A DNA stretch of 64,000 nt from Corbicula japonica. Taxonomy: Eukaryota > Mollusca > Bivalvia > Venerida > Cyrenidae. The stretch covers positions 96,001 to 160,000 of the forward strand of contig JAZAYU010000180.1 in NCBI GenBank assembly GCA_038501625.1, given 5' to 3'. How positions within the stretch are numbered: the stretch's first letter is position 1; each line of letters opens with the position of its first letter. Position numbers and translations under genes: made by a program. Below the pieces are notes generated by a model. The model had not been told where the DNA came from. It made no database searches and saw only the letters and a list, made by a program, of their open reading frames with translations. Shown here piece by piece: positions 48,044-60,559 of the stretch.

Positions 48044-49687
48044 TCCCCAACAGAATTCCGTAGGAAACGACGGTATCTAAATGAGGCTATTCCAGATATG
48101 CCTGTTTTGTTTCATTTTTGTGACGTAAACCCGAAAAATTAGTACTGACCTAAATTTTGTTACAAAATTGTAACGCCACATACTCATTAAACGAATTAAG
48201 CAGTTTTTTAAAGTGACCACACAGTATAATTTTTAACCAAGAATAAAATTTCGGGTTAGTAAATAATTAATAATTAATTAATAATTCATAACGTGATAAT
48301 TTAACAAAAGGTAAGTAACAACACATCGGTCTTTCGCCTCGAATGTTCCGTCATTACATACGACTGTTGCACATATTTTCGCCATGGTATGTCATAAACC
48401 GAAGCAAGAAGCACACATGAATTTTGGCAATTTGTCACAAAACTGTCGCAAAAATATTTGCCTTTTTTAAGGAGTCTTGTGCGGTCGTCAAGAAAACACA
48501 AATATGTTATTCAGTCTTTGAGACACCAGGCTATAATACGCCCATTCTGTTGAGCTATGTGTATCTTTATCGTGTAAGTTGTTTAGATAGGAAAAAGCAG
48601 CCAGCGGGAGCAGGTTTCCAGCGGTTTCGAGGGGTTAGGTGACCTAATGCCAATCAAGCGAAAATGATATACATTCTGATTTTTTTAAACTGCGCTATAA
48701 CACCTGCACATATATGTAAATATATATATAAAAAATAAACCAAGAACAAGAAAAAACAGGAAGCTTTAATGCAATTCCGACACAGACGAACAAACTTACG
48801 TAATTTCCGTTGTCACGTTTATGCGCTATAATTACAATAATTAGGGCTTCACAATCCAACTTGACATACTCATAGACAACTCAGACTTTGAAAACTCCGA
48901 CGTTAAATGAAGGATAATGGATATTTAATAAATGGATTATATTCTCAGATTTGAGTACATAATTTTACTCTTTACTATTCTTTTTTTTCCATTTTTTATG
49001 CGATTTCTGTTACAAATAAAAAATCAAGACTAGGGACATTTAATAATTAAAAAGCATGTCGTTAAAATACTAATACATTTTAACTAAATTACAATGCCGT
49101 GACGTCGACATTTTGTAGTGGCACCTATTACATTCAAATTTAATTAGCGGAAATATTTGCGAGATGACCCCCTCTTTTTATTTTATAGATGCATCGAGAT
49201 GTTTTTTAAACAATAAAGCAACATGTTACCAGCCCGTTTTAAGTCAATTTCGTATAAAAGGCAGCACTTTACTTTAAGAACGTATTAAATTCGTGCATCT
49301 CGTGCAATGCAGTCTGGAATAAATTTTAACGATTAATTTTCAGCAATCAAATTTCATGTTATGGTTTAGGCATTTCATTTATCTTATCAAATCTGTTTTC
49401 AAATTTAAAATCGGTCAAATTTTCCGAAAATTATTGGGCAAAAACGAAACTTCGCCCGGCGAAAATCCGTTCCCGATAGGTGGCGCTGTTTCGAAGGACG
49501 CGCGCGAAGTCATTCGATTAATTTGGTTGCCAGCCAACGCGCAAAGTTGTAATATTCATAAATATCTTTTAATTCTGAGAATATTTTCATATTTTTTTAC
49601 GTTTTCACATGAACCTGTTGAGCCACCTTAAATTGTTAGTACCTAGACTGAAACTGTTAAAATTCTGCATTTATTCCTGGACATTAC

Positions 49688-49870
49688 CTAAGCAGTCTGA
49701 TCCCTGACAATCCTTCTGTTCTGATTTGGGACCCTCGCAGTCGGATGGGTTTCCTGTCGAGCAAACTCTATGCCGTGACATATGGCATGTGCTGTATGAG
49801 CCAAAACCTAATTTCTTACAGGTCCAAGGGGACCAGCTTTCCCAACCAATGTGTCCTTCCATTTCATTAT
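49688..49870 (-). CDS. TSP1 domain exon (atypical type), module 5
   Basis: A 183 bp exon, acceptor atttgcag, donor gtaatg, phase 1 at both ends. WESWSPWTCKK, then MSRHRVCSTG, then SEQKDCQGSDC. Six cysteines, with an insertion between the first two instead of CSxTCG. Twin of the exon at 446-628 in length and sequence. It is followed in the transcript by the mini-exon at 45,083 after a 4.6 kb intron filled by the inverted structure. Confidence 0.88.
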
Positions 49871-49940
49871 CTGCAAATACATGTTAATAAGAAGGCAGAA
49901 TGTGTATTTATTTACATTGTGACTAATTCACTGCTAGTAA

Positions 49941-49989
49941 ACGCGCACCTCCAGTCTCGGCGGTGATACCGATAAAATGAGGTGCGCGT
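49941..49989. repeat. Short hairpin
   Basis: acgcgcacctc pairs with gaggtgcgcgt across a 27-base loop, close to the acceptor of the 49,688-49,870 exon. A further gaggtgcgtgt follows at about 50,000. Confidence 0.6.
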
Positions 49990-50485
49990 ATTCCGCTGAG
50001 CGAGGTGCGTGTACAAATTCGACAACAACAAGGTAGGTGACGTCTTTTTAGCAATATTTTCTCGATCTGTAAGATCCATCCCAATCGATAATGCATGTAT
50101 GCATATGGAGAGTAGGAAGTGGTGATTTTGTAACCAAAATATGACCTTTATCTATTCAAGACAGGAATGTGTTTTTAATATAGTTTTTATGAAAAAAAAT
50201 AATTAGATGTTCATTAAAGAAAAATAGAGTATGATCAATTTTAAAATATTTGCTTTTTTGTAGTTCTAACTTTCAACATTTTGTTAATGTTGGGGCTGTG
50301 AGCGACATGTTTTATATAATAGTGTAAGAAGATATATGTTTTTGTAAGTCTTAGTGATGTACTGAATATTTAATATTTGAGCCACTTAACGATTGTCAAT
50401 GAGTAAGATTTGCACACAACAATTTGCGAACAATTATGAAGATGCAGTTTTTAACTGCATATAAAAATATACAAAACTATATTAC

Positions 50486-50605
50486 CACAACAACCACAAC
50501 TTTTCGGACAAACTGTTGAGGCGATTTCAACGGTACAGGCTAGGCTGCCGGGGTTTAAAATCGAGCATTTCGACTCTTCAACAACGCATTGTTGCTTGTC
50601 TGCAT
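50486..50605 (-). CDS. ShKT-like domain exon, module 4
   Basis: A 120 bp exon, acceptor gttatag, donor gtaata, phase 1 at both ends. Cysteine pattern QC, KC, AC, VCPKSCGCC: seven cysteines with the ShKT ending CPxxCxC plus one extra Cys. Confidence 0.88.
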
Positions 50606-50800
50606 CTATAACCACAACGTTACATTTATTGACAACGTGAAGTAAACGTCTTTTTACACAAGTTTACTTTTAAAACATATCTGCATTATAAAAACGAAAT
50701 AGGCAGAAAAAAATGTTGACCTGTTCAGCTTTGCATTATTATGTTTCCTTTCAAAAAGTTTCTTATAAGAAGTGATGAAAAGCTATAATATTTTTATATG

Positions 50801-51055
50801 GGGCGCGTCACAGGAAAAGCTACTTTCGACCTGTTGACGTTATTTCTTGGAATGACGTTAAGGGTGGAGCAAATCACATTCTTTATACTTTACGTTATCC
50901 ATTTCGCAGTTAAAAATAACATTAAAATGTCAAAATGTGTAACCTAATCCCTTTTTAGTTGTGTTTAAATAATAGATACATGTAATAATATTTTAATAAT
51001 AGATAATTATCAGTTCTTTCCAAATATAGTAACAGCTAAAATTTTTTACAACTAA
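50801..51055. mobile_element. Diverged copy of the 16.8 kb MITE, right end lost
   Basis: Aligns along most of its length with 16,761-17,006: gggcgcgtcacaggaaaag against the intact end, then gttgacgt, aaaatgtcaaaatgtgtaac and agttctttccaaatatagta. The right inverted repeat is absent. Confidence 0.7.
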
Positions 51056-51129
51056 TTCCAATATTATTTATACAATTAATAAGATAGATACATTTTATGC
51101 ACTGCATTCATTGATCATATATTACTTAC

Positions 51130-51162
51130 AGTAATTCGCACACTGCGTCAGGTTGAACAGCT
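51130..51162 (-). CDS. Mini-exon with a single Cys, module 4
   Basis: A 33 bp exon, acceptor ttttttcag, donor gtaagt, phase 1 at both ends, encoding LFNLTQCANY. The splice sites are strong. NLT is a possible N-glycosylation site. Confidence 0.7.
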
Positions 51163-52385
51163 CTGAAAAAAGTTAGTAAGGCACTAATATTACGAAAATT
51201 GTTTTGCTTATTCCTACATGTAATCTTTATTTAAATATTGATGAAAAGAGAACTTTTAAAGCAACTGAATACGATGTAACTGGGGTGTATTGAATAAAAT
51301 CATCTGTGAAGTAAAAATAAACTACTGTAAACACTCAAATACCAGTCAGTTTGGATTTGCTCAACACACAGGTGCATAAAAGGAAAATATGTTTTTACTG
51401 CCGAAATGTCAGTAAAATATGCAATTGCCACAACGAGAACATACAGAAATTTATTTTAAAGCTCAATAAAGTATCAGTTCGATTCAAAGTGCTTTTTTAA
51501 ATATTGCTTTGCACAATACTATTTGAAAATGATTGTCTTTTTATTCTCGCTGATATGGGAATGCTTAATATTGTCGCTCTTGCATGCGACACTATAGCCG
51601 ATAAACTTTGTAAAATTTATCGTCTACCTTAAATCGATAGAAATTTGTTACTATATAACATATGAAGATTAAGAAACTCTCTTAGCGCAGTCGGTAATAG
51701 TGTTTCTATACGAATATAAAAACGTCCATTTTTGACATATTCTTAGACTTAAAACCTGTTTCAACAATTTTGTTAATTTTAAGATTGTCATTCTCTTGCT
51801 AGATATGTGAACGCGTTGTACTAATTATTAAAATGTAAAGAAACAAAATTATGTACAATGTACCATAATATCTTTTTTATAAATGTATCATAAAATAAGA
51901 TGTAGTAAAATGATTTCAAACGCATTAAAAGAATATAAAAACGCATTAAAAGAATATAATTGCAACAATTTGTTTTTAAAAATGTGTATTTGTTTGGATT
52001 TAAACCAGGGCCATTAAGGCCAGGTACTAGACATGAATGCCACTTCACCTAACATAAAAAATGATTAGCGTCTACAAATGTATCAATATATTTTCTGGTT
52101 AGATACCCCTGTTCATCTAATGACATTTACGAAATTAATGCAGTGACAGTAAATATCGATGTACAAACTTTTTTAAAGTAAATTGTCGCTGAAATGGTAA
52201 CTTTTTGTCGTCGCTTTTATGGTAATACTAAGTTCGCATATATGGTAGTATTTATTGCGAAATTCATGAGAATATCACGTACATTATTAATTTAAGACTT
52301 TCGATTATCGGCTCTAAGAATGTCAATTATTGTTGTACATGTGCGATTTTAAATGCTTTAAAAATAAAAGAAATAGTGTTCGTAC
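51163..52385. other. Intron, no feature seen
   Basis: AT-rich intron between the module 4 TSP1 exon and its mini-exon. Confidence 0.5.
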
Positions 52386-52757
52386 CTTTACATATATGTT
52401 GATTACATTCTGCGAAGACCATGCTATCATTATTTGTACCACATCCTTGAATGTTTTCCGACGAACAATTTCTTCTCCGGAACATCACACATTTACCTTC
52501 GTCAACTGTTTTACATCGCCAATTACCCCATTCTTCCCACTGACCAGATGTTGCTGTTGACGACATCCACATTTCTGTCGTTGACATTGCTTGAATTGTT
52601 GAAGAAGTCACTATGGCTTGTGTTACGGAGAGTTTTGTTGTAGAAAATTGTTCCGATACAAACGGTCGAGTTGTTGATAATGTTGGCAATGATGTTGTCA
52701 ATGATGGACTATATGTGATCGGCGATGTCAACTGTGTCGTAGTTGGTGTATTAGGAA
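52386..52757 (-). CDS. Ser/Thr linker fused to TSP1 domain, module 4
   Basis: A 372 bp exon, acceptor aatttcag, donor gtacga, phase 1 at both ends, 124 residues. The first 70 or so are Ser/Thr/Pro-rich (TPTTTQLTSPITYSPSLTTS and following) without Cys. Then comes an atypical TSP1: WEEWGNWRC, FRRRNCSSENIQGC and ECNQHIC, six cysteines. It is the only module whose linker and TSP1 share one exon, which suggests intron loss or linker growth by repeat expansion. Confidence 0.88.
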
Positions 52758-52964
52758 CTGAAATTTATACAAACAATGCAAAATGAGTCATATCGAATTC
52801 TGACAATTTTTCTAATACTTTAACTATAAGGTTTTGCTGGAAACTAAAGAATCTCTGATTTTTAAAAAAAAAATGTTTTTGATCTTGAATAATATATTAT
52901 TGTTTAAGCTTCGAACACGAAGAAATGTACATGTCGGAAGGGTAGGCCTTTTCAACTTGCCTCA

Positions 52965-53058
52965 CGCTTTATAGTTTTAGTTGTAGCAAACGATTTATGC
53001 ATTTCCAACGACGCTTTGTAGTTTTAGTTTTAGCAAACGATTTATGCATTTCCAACGC
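52965..53058. repeat. 47 bp tandem duplication
   Basis: The unit starting cgctttatagttttag is repeated at 53,012 with only three mismatches; intronic. Confidence 0.9.
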
Positions 53059-53562
53059 GTACAGAACCAAAAGCATACCGTTTCATCTCAATATAGGTAT
53101 AATGTATTGATTTTTAAAAACGAGACAAATTTTATTAACAAACCAAAAGTCATTTATGTTTTTTGTTTTGAAAATTAGCTATTATCATAGAATCTGTATC
53201 TGCATTTATTGTGGTTTTGTAAACATGTAAAAAATAATAAAACACGACTGATTTGGAAATAAATTTATATAATGGTATGACCGTTTGATATCTTTAAAAC
53301 AAGATTGAAGCCGTTTTGGTTTGTAAATGACATCAATAGCCAAAACGGCGAAAGGAGTCTGGCTTTACACTTTAAACAACTCCATACGCAAATGAAAAAC
53401 ATCAGATATCGATTAAATCTGTATTGTCATGCTCTTGTTTTATTTATCATGCTATAGCTGATCATACTTTGTAACTATGTTATGAATAAGAAAATTGATA
53501 AAAATATTCAGTCTGTGTCGCTTTTAAGTCAATAGAGTGGATGTATATTAATGTCTTCTTAC

Positions 53563-53676
53563 CACAGCATTTACAATAGACAGGGCACATCTCTGGTGTA
53601 TCGGTACACACAAGTTTAGATATGGTTGTCATAACATCGCAGTTGTCGGAGTCCCTACACGGCGAACGTAACGGAT
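53563..53676 (-). CDS. ShKT-like domain exon, module 3
   Basis: A 114 bp exon, acceptor ttttcag, donor gtaaga, phase 1 at both ends. Cysteines PC, NC, VC, MCPVYCKCC: the six of ShKT and an extra one directly after the sixth. Closest to the exon at 55,653 (PCxDSxxC and LVC). Confidence 0.88.
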
Positions 53677-54385
53677 CTGAAAACATTGTATTGGAATATA
53701 ATGTCAGTCCATTAAAGATACCTGGTCACATACAATCATGTGTTTTCAAATATCGAAATTTTATATTGTTAACTGAAAAAAGACATGTACATGTAAACTA
53801 AGTAGTCATGATGCACAATTTTACAGAGTCAACTTACTAGTGACTATGTTTAAAGCCCACGATGTTATGACGTTACTAACACATAAATTTCACTCACAGA
53901 TTTCCCTCAAATGTAGATATTTGTATTAAATTTCGGAGAAGTTCGCTCAAGTTCATTTATCAGTATAACAGTAAGTTCATTTACAACTAATAATAACATC
54001 TTCTGAAACGTTGGAGTACTTCTTCGTTGGAGTACTCCTTCGTGAATTTGCAGCTTAAAATATTATCTGACAATTAAACATGTTTGATACATGTCAAATT
54101 ATTAAACTGAGAAAAAAGACGTTAAGCAATCTAATGTTAACACGAAAGATAAACTAGTATAACTATATAATTGACAACCCAGTGAATGTCTCGCTAAAGT
54201 TCACAAAAGGAGATGACTACGAAACAACAAATTCTACGAGCTGCAAGAAACTCCAAATCTAAACACAAAAAAACGAAATATTTACAGCATATCATTGATA
54301 AACGTATTAAAACAAACATTTTCTTTCTACTCTTACTTTTTGTGCGTGTTCTTTATTACCAGTTATGTAACAAAACGAAACTCAC

Positions 54386-54421
54386 CAAACGAGCCGCATT
54401 TTGTTTTCACTCCGTAAAGCG
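54386..54421 (-). CDS. Mini-exon with a single Cys, module 3
   Basis: A 36 bp exon, acceptor gttttcag, donor gtgagt, phase 1 at both ends, encoding LYGVKTKCGSF. Similar in length, donor and sequence to the mini-exon at 56,370 (CGLY there, CGSF here). Confidence 0.75.
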
Positions 54422-54803
54422 CTGAAAACATAAGCAACGCATATATGTGTTTAGCAGAAGAGTCTTCAGTTTGCTGAAAAACGAACCAGGCTAAAGCGTG
54501 GTAACACCGGAAGTATGTTTCTGACTTTGATGTTTGTGAATGCTTTGAATTCCGTCATATGAAACACTTTACATTTACATGAATGCATTTAAAGTTAAAG
54601 CTGGTAATATAATCAAAATAATAATTTTCTATTGACGGGTAATCAGTTTTTGTCCTGGTTACATGTATATCACTTTGTCCAAATACATATGGTTCTGACG
54701 TTCATGATCGTTTCCGTGTTTGAAATTATAATAGAATTCATATTATATTCTTTGATGAAAGAAAAACATTTTAAGAAACAAAATCAAAAACGAAACAACA
54801 AAC

Positions 54804-54992
54804 CGGGACAGTCCTGTTGTGTGCAGGGGTGTGTTTCTGAATGATCTCCATTGCACTCGCTCTGCACTGAACTGGAGCAGTTTCGGCTTCTTGACATAAA
54901 GCATGTTGAGTTTGGATGAAGCTGGCATTTCCAAGAGGACCAGGTCCCCCATTGAGCAAATCCAGGAGTAGTATTATCTATGGGTGGTACAA
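54804..54992 (-). CDS. TSP1 domain exon (atypical type), module 3
   Basis: A 189 bp exon, acceptor attaacag, donor gtttgt, phase 1 at both ends, 63 residues. A short Pro/Thr lead (VPPIDNTTPG) precedes FAQWGTWSSWKC, then MSRSRNCSS, HPCTQQDCPG. Six cysteines. Paralogue of 57,664-57,837, with which it shares GFAQW and NSTC. Confidence 0.9.
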
Positions 54993-55652
54993 CTGTTAAT
55001 AAAAAAGTGTTTTGCTTCAACTTGTCACTCCTTGAACATGGAATGTAACTTATCTGAAAATATCGAAAGTTTACATATGTCCCGCCATATGACATCATCT
55101 GTCGCCATTTTAGCCAATCAGAGATTTGAGACTTCCTACCTATCTCAGTTTTATAACCTTCAGCCTTCACCATAAAAATAAAACAGTTCCGGGACATGCA
55201 GGTGTGGACATTTTGCAAACTGAACATTTGTGTTCAAATTTTGATGTACCAATTATGCGCAAAGGAAATGAAGATGCTAAATGAGCTAAACAGTTGAACA
55301 AAGAACAAGCATTTTTTACACATTTGTGAAAATCATAAATTGGCTTCGCGCCATAAGAAACCAAAACAAATGTTAGTTTAATATATTTTGTACTGCTTAG
55401 GAAACGGAGCAGAGAAAAAGATCGTATTCCTGAATATAATTCTGGCCTCAACAAAATTAGTTGTGTGTTACATTTGTATCGCATTTAAATGAAATAGGCA
55501 TTTTTTTGTTTTGGGTGGGGGGATTTATATTTATTACGACTCAAATATCGGGTAGTTATTTTATTTGATACACTGCTATTAACAGGTTTATCAGCGTGGT
55601 AGATGATATATTGCGATCGCGATGTCAAGAAAATAAACAAATCATTTCTTAC

Positions 55653-55763
55653 CACAGCATCCACAAAACACAGGGCACAGATGAGATGATTCAATACACA
55701 CGAGTTCTGGCAGAGCAGTCAAAACTGTGCAGTGTCCAGAATCCTGACAAGGCATCCGATGAT
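55653..55763 (-). CDS. ShKT-like domain exon, module 2
   Basis: A 111 bp exon, acceptor tttatag, donor gtaaga, phase 1 at both ends. Cysteines PC, HC, VC, LCPVFCGCC, seven in all. Confidence 0.88.
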
Positions 55764-56369
55764 CTATAAACATTTTTTTTCAGTATACCGTCAGTCCATT
55801 TAACTACTATTAAATAATATTCGTAGAGGCTGAACTCACAATTCACCAATCTAGATGATTGAGATATGTAACGATATCATATAAGAATTGCAAACATAAA
55901 ATCGTACAGCAAAAACACTTACAACATAGTTATTCAAAATATTCAATATAACACTAGTAGACTTAAAGATTTTTGTTGCCAAGACGTCTAAACCTTGTTG
56001 ACCTTTTTAATTAATAAATAGCTTCTTGTAAAGTTGCTCTGGATGAAAGCATAACCTCAGTTATAATTACAACAGTTATAGTGTTTAATTTTTATTTTGT
56101 TATTGCTTTACGTAAACTCCGACCCAAGCAGGTTCATGCAAATATACTTCTCAAAATTTGCTAGGCCAGAAGAATATATCTCTTACATTTCTTCTGGTGA
56201 ATGCCAATTATTAGTTTCATTTTTTATGTATGTAAGAAAACGTAACATTGCATAACACATTCGGTTAAGATAGAAAATATGTCTTTTCTGGAGAGCCTCG
56301 TTATTTGAAACAAACCACAAATTTCTATTTTAATTGAAAACTCAAGGAAGATGTGTGTACGAAACTCAC
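55764..56369. other. Intron, no feature seen
   Basis: AT-rich. Confidence 0.5.
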
Positions 56370-56405
56370 CGTACAAGCCACAGTCAACTCGCATTGCAAA
56401 AATCG
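56370..56405 (-). CDS. Mini-exon with a single Cys, module 2
   Basis: A 36 bp exon, acceptor attttcag, donor gtgagt, phase 1 at both ends, encoding IFAMRVDCGLY. Confidence 0.75.
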
Positions 56406-57663
56406 CTGAAAATAGAAGTTTGAACTCAGCAGTTTAATATAAGGCATAGTATAAATAAATGACAAAATGTCCAATCCCTGCCATGCCAGGTTGCGACAGT
56501 TTATTCTACCCCCAAAGCGTTTTCAAAATCATACTGCGGAATCTACTTTGCAACGTGTGTATGTTCCCATTAACAAAAGTCATAATTTACACTAAGGCTA
56601 AATCTTTAACTAGAAAAGGGGGAAAACGCTCATGGTGAAAATGCACTCAACACTATTTACATTAAATCAAATGTGTGTAATTATAATGATGACTCATTGA
56701 ATATATATGTAGGCATTCCTTTGACATCCCGTTATTTTATCGAGCCAAAATTCGTGATCTTCGATGTTTAATTTTATTGCACAAACAAACATTTAGGTAT
56801 TTTGACATTTTTGTAATAATAGGAACATATCATGCAAGACATTGTTAAAAACAAATTGATGGAGAGGGCACTTGTTTTATCTAGTATTTAATTATCACAG
56901 TAGCGTTGATTGTGAATTCAATAAGTGCTGTTATCAGTTAAGCCATTTAAAGCCAATGAGCACGGTATCCTTATTTTGCCTTCAATGTCCTTTTCCATGT
57001 ATCTATAAGATTAGTATGATGCTGTTATCAATGTGGAAATTCAGAACAGTTTCCAGTATCAGGCCTTGACAATATAATATCATGAAAAATCTTTTTTCAA
57101 AACGTGAGTAAATGTTGCTTTTTGGAATGGTTTGCAAATATGATTGTCATGATTGTAATGGAAACAGCACTGAGTGCTGAAGATATATACCGAAATATAT
57201 GTTTCAATTCAAACTTATATTTTTGTTATTTTGTTACCAACAAAAGGGGTGGGTACGTTTTTGTGGAATTTTGGCCTAAGAAGTATGTTCACAAATTTAA
57301 AAAGCAGATAATAAAACAGTCTTTACACAGAACAGTATTGAAAACTTTCACTAAATCATCATAAAAAGGCAATAGGTGACGGCCATTATTGACGTCAGTA
57401 ACGTCAAAATGTGAAAAATGCCTTTTGGTATTTTGTTAAAATTGTATATCAATTTACTTTTGTCTCAAAATAAAAGCTGCATTTAAAACAAAGAAAAACA
57501 AACAGTTATTTAAAAAAACCTAATACATGTGTGAATAACCAGATTTTAAAAGTATCATTTAGAGTTCAATAAAACATAAAGATCAATATTTTCAGTTATA
57601 TTGGGGCCATAGTGGGATCAGACAAGGTTACAGTTTATGGTGATTAAATAGTAAACAACGCAC
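56406..57663. other. Intron, no feature seen
   Basis: AT-rich. The plus-strand frame at 57,104-57,364 shows no motif and no splice partner. Confidence 0.5.
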
Positions 57664-57837
57664 TGGGACACTCATGTTGTGTGCATGGAAGAGATTCTGA
57701 ATGGGTTCCATTGCATTTGTTTTGCTCTAAAGACGAGCAATTTCTATGCCTTGTCATGGTGCATGTTGAGTTTAAGCCCATGTGGCACTTCCACGGCGAC
57801 CACGATTCCCACTGAGCAAATCCAGCAATCTCACTTC
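57664..57837 (-). CDS. TSP1 domain exon (atypical type), module 2
   Basis: A 174 bp exon, acceptor atttcag, phase 1. GFAQWESWSPWKC, then MTRHRNCSS, LPCTQHECP. Six cysteines, NSTC and NCSS as possible N-glycosylation sites. The donor is gtgcgt, weaker than the others: the base before it is A where its siblings have G, so the joined codon is not the usual Gly. The minus-strand frame lacks a Met and is easily overlooked. Confidence 0.85.
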
Positions 57838-58208
57838 CTGAAATAAATATACAAGCAATGTAGACTTTCTGATTGTTAGAAGTATACTAGAAAGTTATAA
57901 CTTTATAACCCGTCATCATTACTTCAACAGGACAATATGTTGGATGCAATCTTGACGTGTTAAGTAATAACTAGTTACAAAGCTAATTCAGTTGTCTCTG
58001 TGAAGCTGTGTGAATTTAATATGGCCATTCCCGAGATTCATGTTTTACGCTTTTCTTGCAATTTTTGAAAAAAAGCCTATGAGTTTAACAACTTTTAATT
58101 TTGTTAATGTTTTCGTAAGCAATGACATAACATAATATATATTCAAAAACGGCCAAAACCTAAAACAACATTAAACGACAATTATCGTGCCTCAGCAGGA
58201 ATACATAC

Positions 58209-58322
58209 CGCAACAACCGCATGTCTTTGGACAAATTTTTATCATATTAACATCCGTATTACAAAAGTGTTGGAAACTACTGCATTCCTCTGCCGTATCG
58301 TTACAATCTGCTCCACCTCCCC
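58209..58322 (-). CDS. ShKT-like domain exon, module 1
   Basis: A 114 bp exon, acceptor atttgtag, donor gtatgt, phase 1 at both ends. A Gly-rich start (GGGA) and cysteines DC, EC, FC, ICPKTCGCC, seven in all. Confidence 0.87.
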
Positions 58323-59691
58323 CTACAAATCGTTGTTTTAAATATTAAAGAAATATTAAATTAGTTACTAATCATTTTAAGACGAGTGAGCCAATGTCTC
58401 TTTGAACATGTAACATGTACATCGTTGATACTAATAATGTTATCTTCATTTATATATTTGCGTTGATATTTTTATTTGCAGTAAGTAAATTTATACCCCG
58501 GCTTGTTATCATGTACTGCATGGCCTATTAAAGTACAGTTGATTATGTTATGACAGGTATAAATAAATTTTAGTTTATATTTTAGATGATTGCTCACGAT
58601 CTTTCCGATGTTTTGTATCGTTGCTATTTAAAATGTACTTGTAGTACAAAGTATGAGGACTCACAAATGTCGAATGCTAATTAAAGAAATGTTAGTAAAA
58701 TAATAATATTATATGTTAATAAAATTATTTAGGATTGCAAAAATTTAGAAATCGTTTGCAGAAATAATTTATATGAAACAAGCCAGTTTTGACCAGTTTA
58801 CAAATCAGCTTAAGTTTGACAAAGACACAGATCGATGTATTGACATTTTTTTCTAAACTTGTGCACGCAATATCATTCAGATCTTTTGCAAAACGTTTCT
58901 TCATAAACCTAATTTACCAAAAAATAACGCTCCATGGTTTAATGATGATTGCAGGTAATTTATAGGATGGTGTGCTTCGTTGTTGTTGCTGTTTCTGATA
59001 TGCTTATTCAACAATCGTAATAAATCATAATAAATAAAATAAAATCTGATGGCTGATATTCATGCTCATGCGTTTTGATTTTAGCCTCTTTTTTCCGTGC
59101 ACAAGGAGGCTATGGTTTTTTTTTTGGTGTGGCGATTCCTGCTTATGCATATTTTACTTTTTCTTCAAAGGCAACATCCCTAAACATTTTGGCTATTCCA
59201 GAAAACACCGTTAAACTTTTACCCACATAGCATGCTATTCTAGGAATATCACCGATAGACACAAACTCCTCCAGCAATAAACAAATGTTAACGTATCGTT
59301 GTGCTGTTCAATATGTTTACAATTAACATAAAGACTTGACTTACTCTTTTTGTATATCGCGTTGAAATCCCCTTAATGTGTGAATGTAAAAGTAGTGTAA
59401 ATCCCTAAAATTAATTAAAGAATAGTGATGGAAGCAATGTTCCTGTCTTGATTTGTGCATAAGATAACCTGTTGGTGCAAGGGTGATGAAGATGCACCCC
59501 AGAACCTGGTGAAATGTTTTCGTTTTCGTTTGTTGAGGTCTCACATTTAAAATCTATGTTTTCATAAACCAATGCTTTCTTTTCCTCTCTACCTAATGGC
59601 TTCGTGGGAAGCTGTGTTTCCTGATAATTATGCACATTTCACTTTTTTACAATAATCAATTATTTCGAAACTTAAGGTTGTTATTTCTTAC
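58323..59691. other. Intron, no feature seen
   Basis: AT-rich. A minus-strand frame at 59,341-59,635 shows no domain. Confidence 0.5.
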
Positions 59692-59736
59692 CGAATTGCA
59701 TGCACCCTGGTTCGTGCGATTGCGATGTCGTCAGAT
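59692..59736 (-). CDS. Mini-exon with a single Cys, module 1
   Basis: A 45 bp exon, acceptor tctttaag, donor gtaaga, phase 1 at both ends, encoding LTTSQSHEPGCMQF. The longest of the five mini-exons. Confidence 0.72.
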
Positions 59737-60559
59737 CTTAAAGAAAAAATCAAATAGTTATGGACATTTTTGGAACATTTATTAAATCGTTCTTGTCATA
59801 ACGTGTCTATATTTTACACCCTATTACTCGGTGTGAACAAATACCCAGAATCATCTTCATTTTTCGTTTTACATCTCTATGATACTTTGTTGATAGGATA
59901 TACATTGCTATTTTAGCATTTTACATGACGTGAAACAAATTGAACTTGACAAGTAACAAATTGTTTCATAAGCAAAGATTCTAATCTCAGTATAAGACTT
60001 AAAATATATTTTGGAAAATTACAACACGGTTACATTGTATCATTTGGATTGCAATAATTTAATTTCATGCATATTGTTTTCAACATCAGGCTTTTGAGGT
60101 AAAGACAAGGCAAATTGAACATGTTGATGGGGTTCCTTCTCCGTAATGCTCTGTTGTATTCAAGAAGCCTTTTTATGGGCGTTTCAGTATTATAGTTTTA
60201 TTTATTATAGCATTGATTATTATGATGACCAGTTATTAAACGATCCATCTGTGATAGGTTGTTTGTGGGGATGTGTAAAACATGAAAGAAACCTTAAAAG
60301 CTTGCTTAATCCTACCACTAGTCGACACGTATGTATCATGTATACAGTTTAATACACGTATATAAATTAGCAACTAAATTGAAGAAAATAAGAGGATTAT
60401 CACGAGGTTTTTATGCATTAATTATACATAATTTCACAGGGCATTAAGCTTAAGGCAGTTATTGTTAAAACAGTTTGCTTTCCTTGACAATCTAAAATAT
60501 TGATACATTTAACAGAAAATGGCATAACAAGTGGCATTGTCTTTTTATTTGAAAAATAA

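Larger units (their letters stand above)
45632..49632. repeat. 4 kb structure with about 550 bp inverted arms
   Basis: Left arm about 45,632-46,185, right arm about 49,095-49,632; outer ends are taaggtggctca and its inverse. The arms are roughly 80 percent alike. Each arm contains an outward-facing open frame of about 65 codons sharing FKFKIGQ.FRKLLGKN and WLPANAQSC, but the differences between them are mostly amino-acid changing, so purifying selection on a protein is not evident. The whole structure lies in the intron between the TSP1 exon at 49,688 and its mini-exon at 45,083. It may be a large foldback element, or two insertions in opposite orientation. Confidence 0.8.

Noticed and set aside
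47104..48142. Overlapping open frames of 80-200 codons on both strands
   Set aside because: They exist because the GA tract and the 21-base palindromic word contain no stops; none resembles a protein.
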